Made by a program: the position numbers and the translations under genes
In this document: positions 63,542 through 64,000 of the stretch, one piece after another
Numbering within the stretch: position 1 is the first letter of the stretch
Layout: each line of letters starts with the position of its first letter
The notes under the pieces: generated by a model
The model's database searches: none
What the model saw: the letters and a program-made list of their open reading frames with translations, nothing else
Told to the model about the DNA's origin: nothing
NCBI RefSeq assembly: GCF_010389155.1
Contig: NC_057769.1
Span: 9,610,735 to 9,674,734 of the forward strand
DNA from: Erigeron canadensis
Lineage: Eukaryota > Streptophyta > Magnoliopsida > Asterales > Asteraceae
Direction: 5' to 3'
DNA length: 64,000 bases

Positions 63542-63772
63542 CTCGATAATCTAAGCCTGATTACTCATAAAAGTTTCGTCTCTCTCTCTCGGATAAATCG
63601 TATACGAAATTCGTAAAAACGAAAAGTATAAACAAAAAGGGATTTTGTGGTTCTTAGTTTCCATTCGAAGAGAATAATAAAGTAATTGTTTTGTTTTTGT
63701 TATTGTCGAACCGAGCAAAAGGAAAACAAGTGTTTGGGTTTTTTGTGATTCTAAGATCCAGCAAGATCATTC

Positions 63773-63855
63773 ATGGCTAAAGGACTTAATTGGGATGGCT
63801 TGGTTAAGTGGACCATCGCAAATTCGGATGGTACTCGAACTCCAAGAAATTTAAG
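63773..63855 (+). CDS. Fes1-type Hsp70 nucleotide exchange factor, first exon only
   Basis: The exon reads MAKGLNWDGLVKWTIANSDG then TRTPRNL and ends at TTTAAG|GTACCC, leaving a phase-2 codon (AG+N, probably Ser). The gene continues past the right edge. The N-terminal pattern of Trp, Leu-Lys-Trp, Asp-Gly-Thr-Arg and Arg-Asn-Leu is typical of plant Fes1A/Fes1B. These are armadillo-repeat cytosolic proteins that release ADP from Hsp70 and protect cells in heat stress. The armadillo repeats are outside the window, so the assignment rests on 27 residues plus intron phase. Confidence 0.72.
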
Positions 63856-64000
63856 GTACCCTTTTCAAATTTTTAAAGTTTTTTTCTTTGGGAGCTGATT
63901 TGCTCAAAGAAAGATTTTGCTATGCACACTGTATAAATTAATAAATGACTTTAATACCCTTAATTATATTTTCATTGAACACCCTCAACCTCTCGACTTT
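63856..64000 (+). other. Start of intron 1 of the Fes1-like gene
   Basis: Follows the GTACCC donor. AT-rich, non-coding, and runs off the window. Confidence 0.6.

Overview
This window is AT-rich nuclear DNA from a flowering plant. Spliced genes with short GT-AG introns are embedded in dense remains of class II transposons. Gene content and sequence similarity suggest a eudicot, possibly Asteraceae, but nothing seen here settles the species. There are no bacterial-style operons, CRISPR arrays or rRNA genes, and I recognised no intact tRNA gene.

Six host genes are supported, three per strand. (1) 1-2091, minus: the 5' two thirds of a plant-conserved protein that I recall as ending in a GOLD-type domain; it runs off the left edge. 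(2) 6643-7097, minus: a small secreted protein with 12 cysteines. (3) 7843-14280, minus: a complete six-exon receptor-like cytoplasmic kinase of the PBL8 type. (4) 36854-37578, plus: a complete two-exon LURP-one-related protein. (5) 51740-56596, plus: a complete nine-exon cofactor-independent phosphoglycerate mutase (557 aa). (6) 63773 to the right edge, plus: the first exon of a Fes1-type Hsp70 nucleotide exchange factor. I reconstructed every exon chain by hand from splice signals and frame. The genes do not form one pathway: the kinase and perhaps the LURP-one protein fit defence signalling, the mutase is glycolytic, and Fes1 serves heat-stress protein folding.

The other roughly 45 kb is mostly transposon-derived. 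It holds at least three Helitron families (family A with three copies, family B with three copies plus a fragment, and several single ends), Mutator-like foldback elements with exact 9-10 bp target duplications, a 4.7 kb CACTA element, PIF/Harbinger-like MITEs, tRNA-derived SINEs, and one 1.96 kb solo LTR with a 5 bp target duplication. The clearest structure is a four-level nest at 17.8-23.8 kb: a long-arm foldback holds a CACTA element, which holds a Mutator-like MITE, which holds a Helitron. Target duplications mark three of the four levels.

I found no convincing new gene system. The items most worth checking are the nested insertion, three hairpins in the solo LTR whose stem changes compensate for each other, a probable GC-AG intron in the cysteine-rich gene, and a duplicated promoter plus 5' coding start beside a Helitron end.
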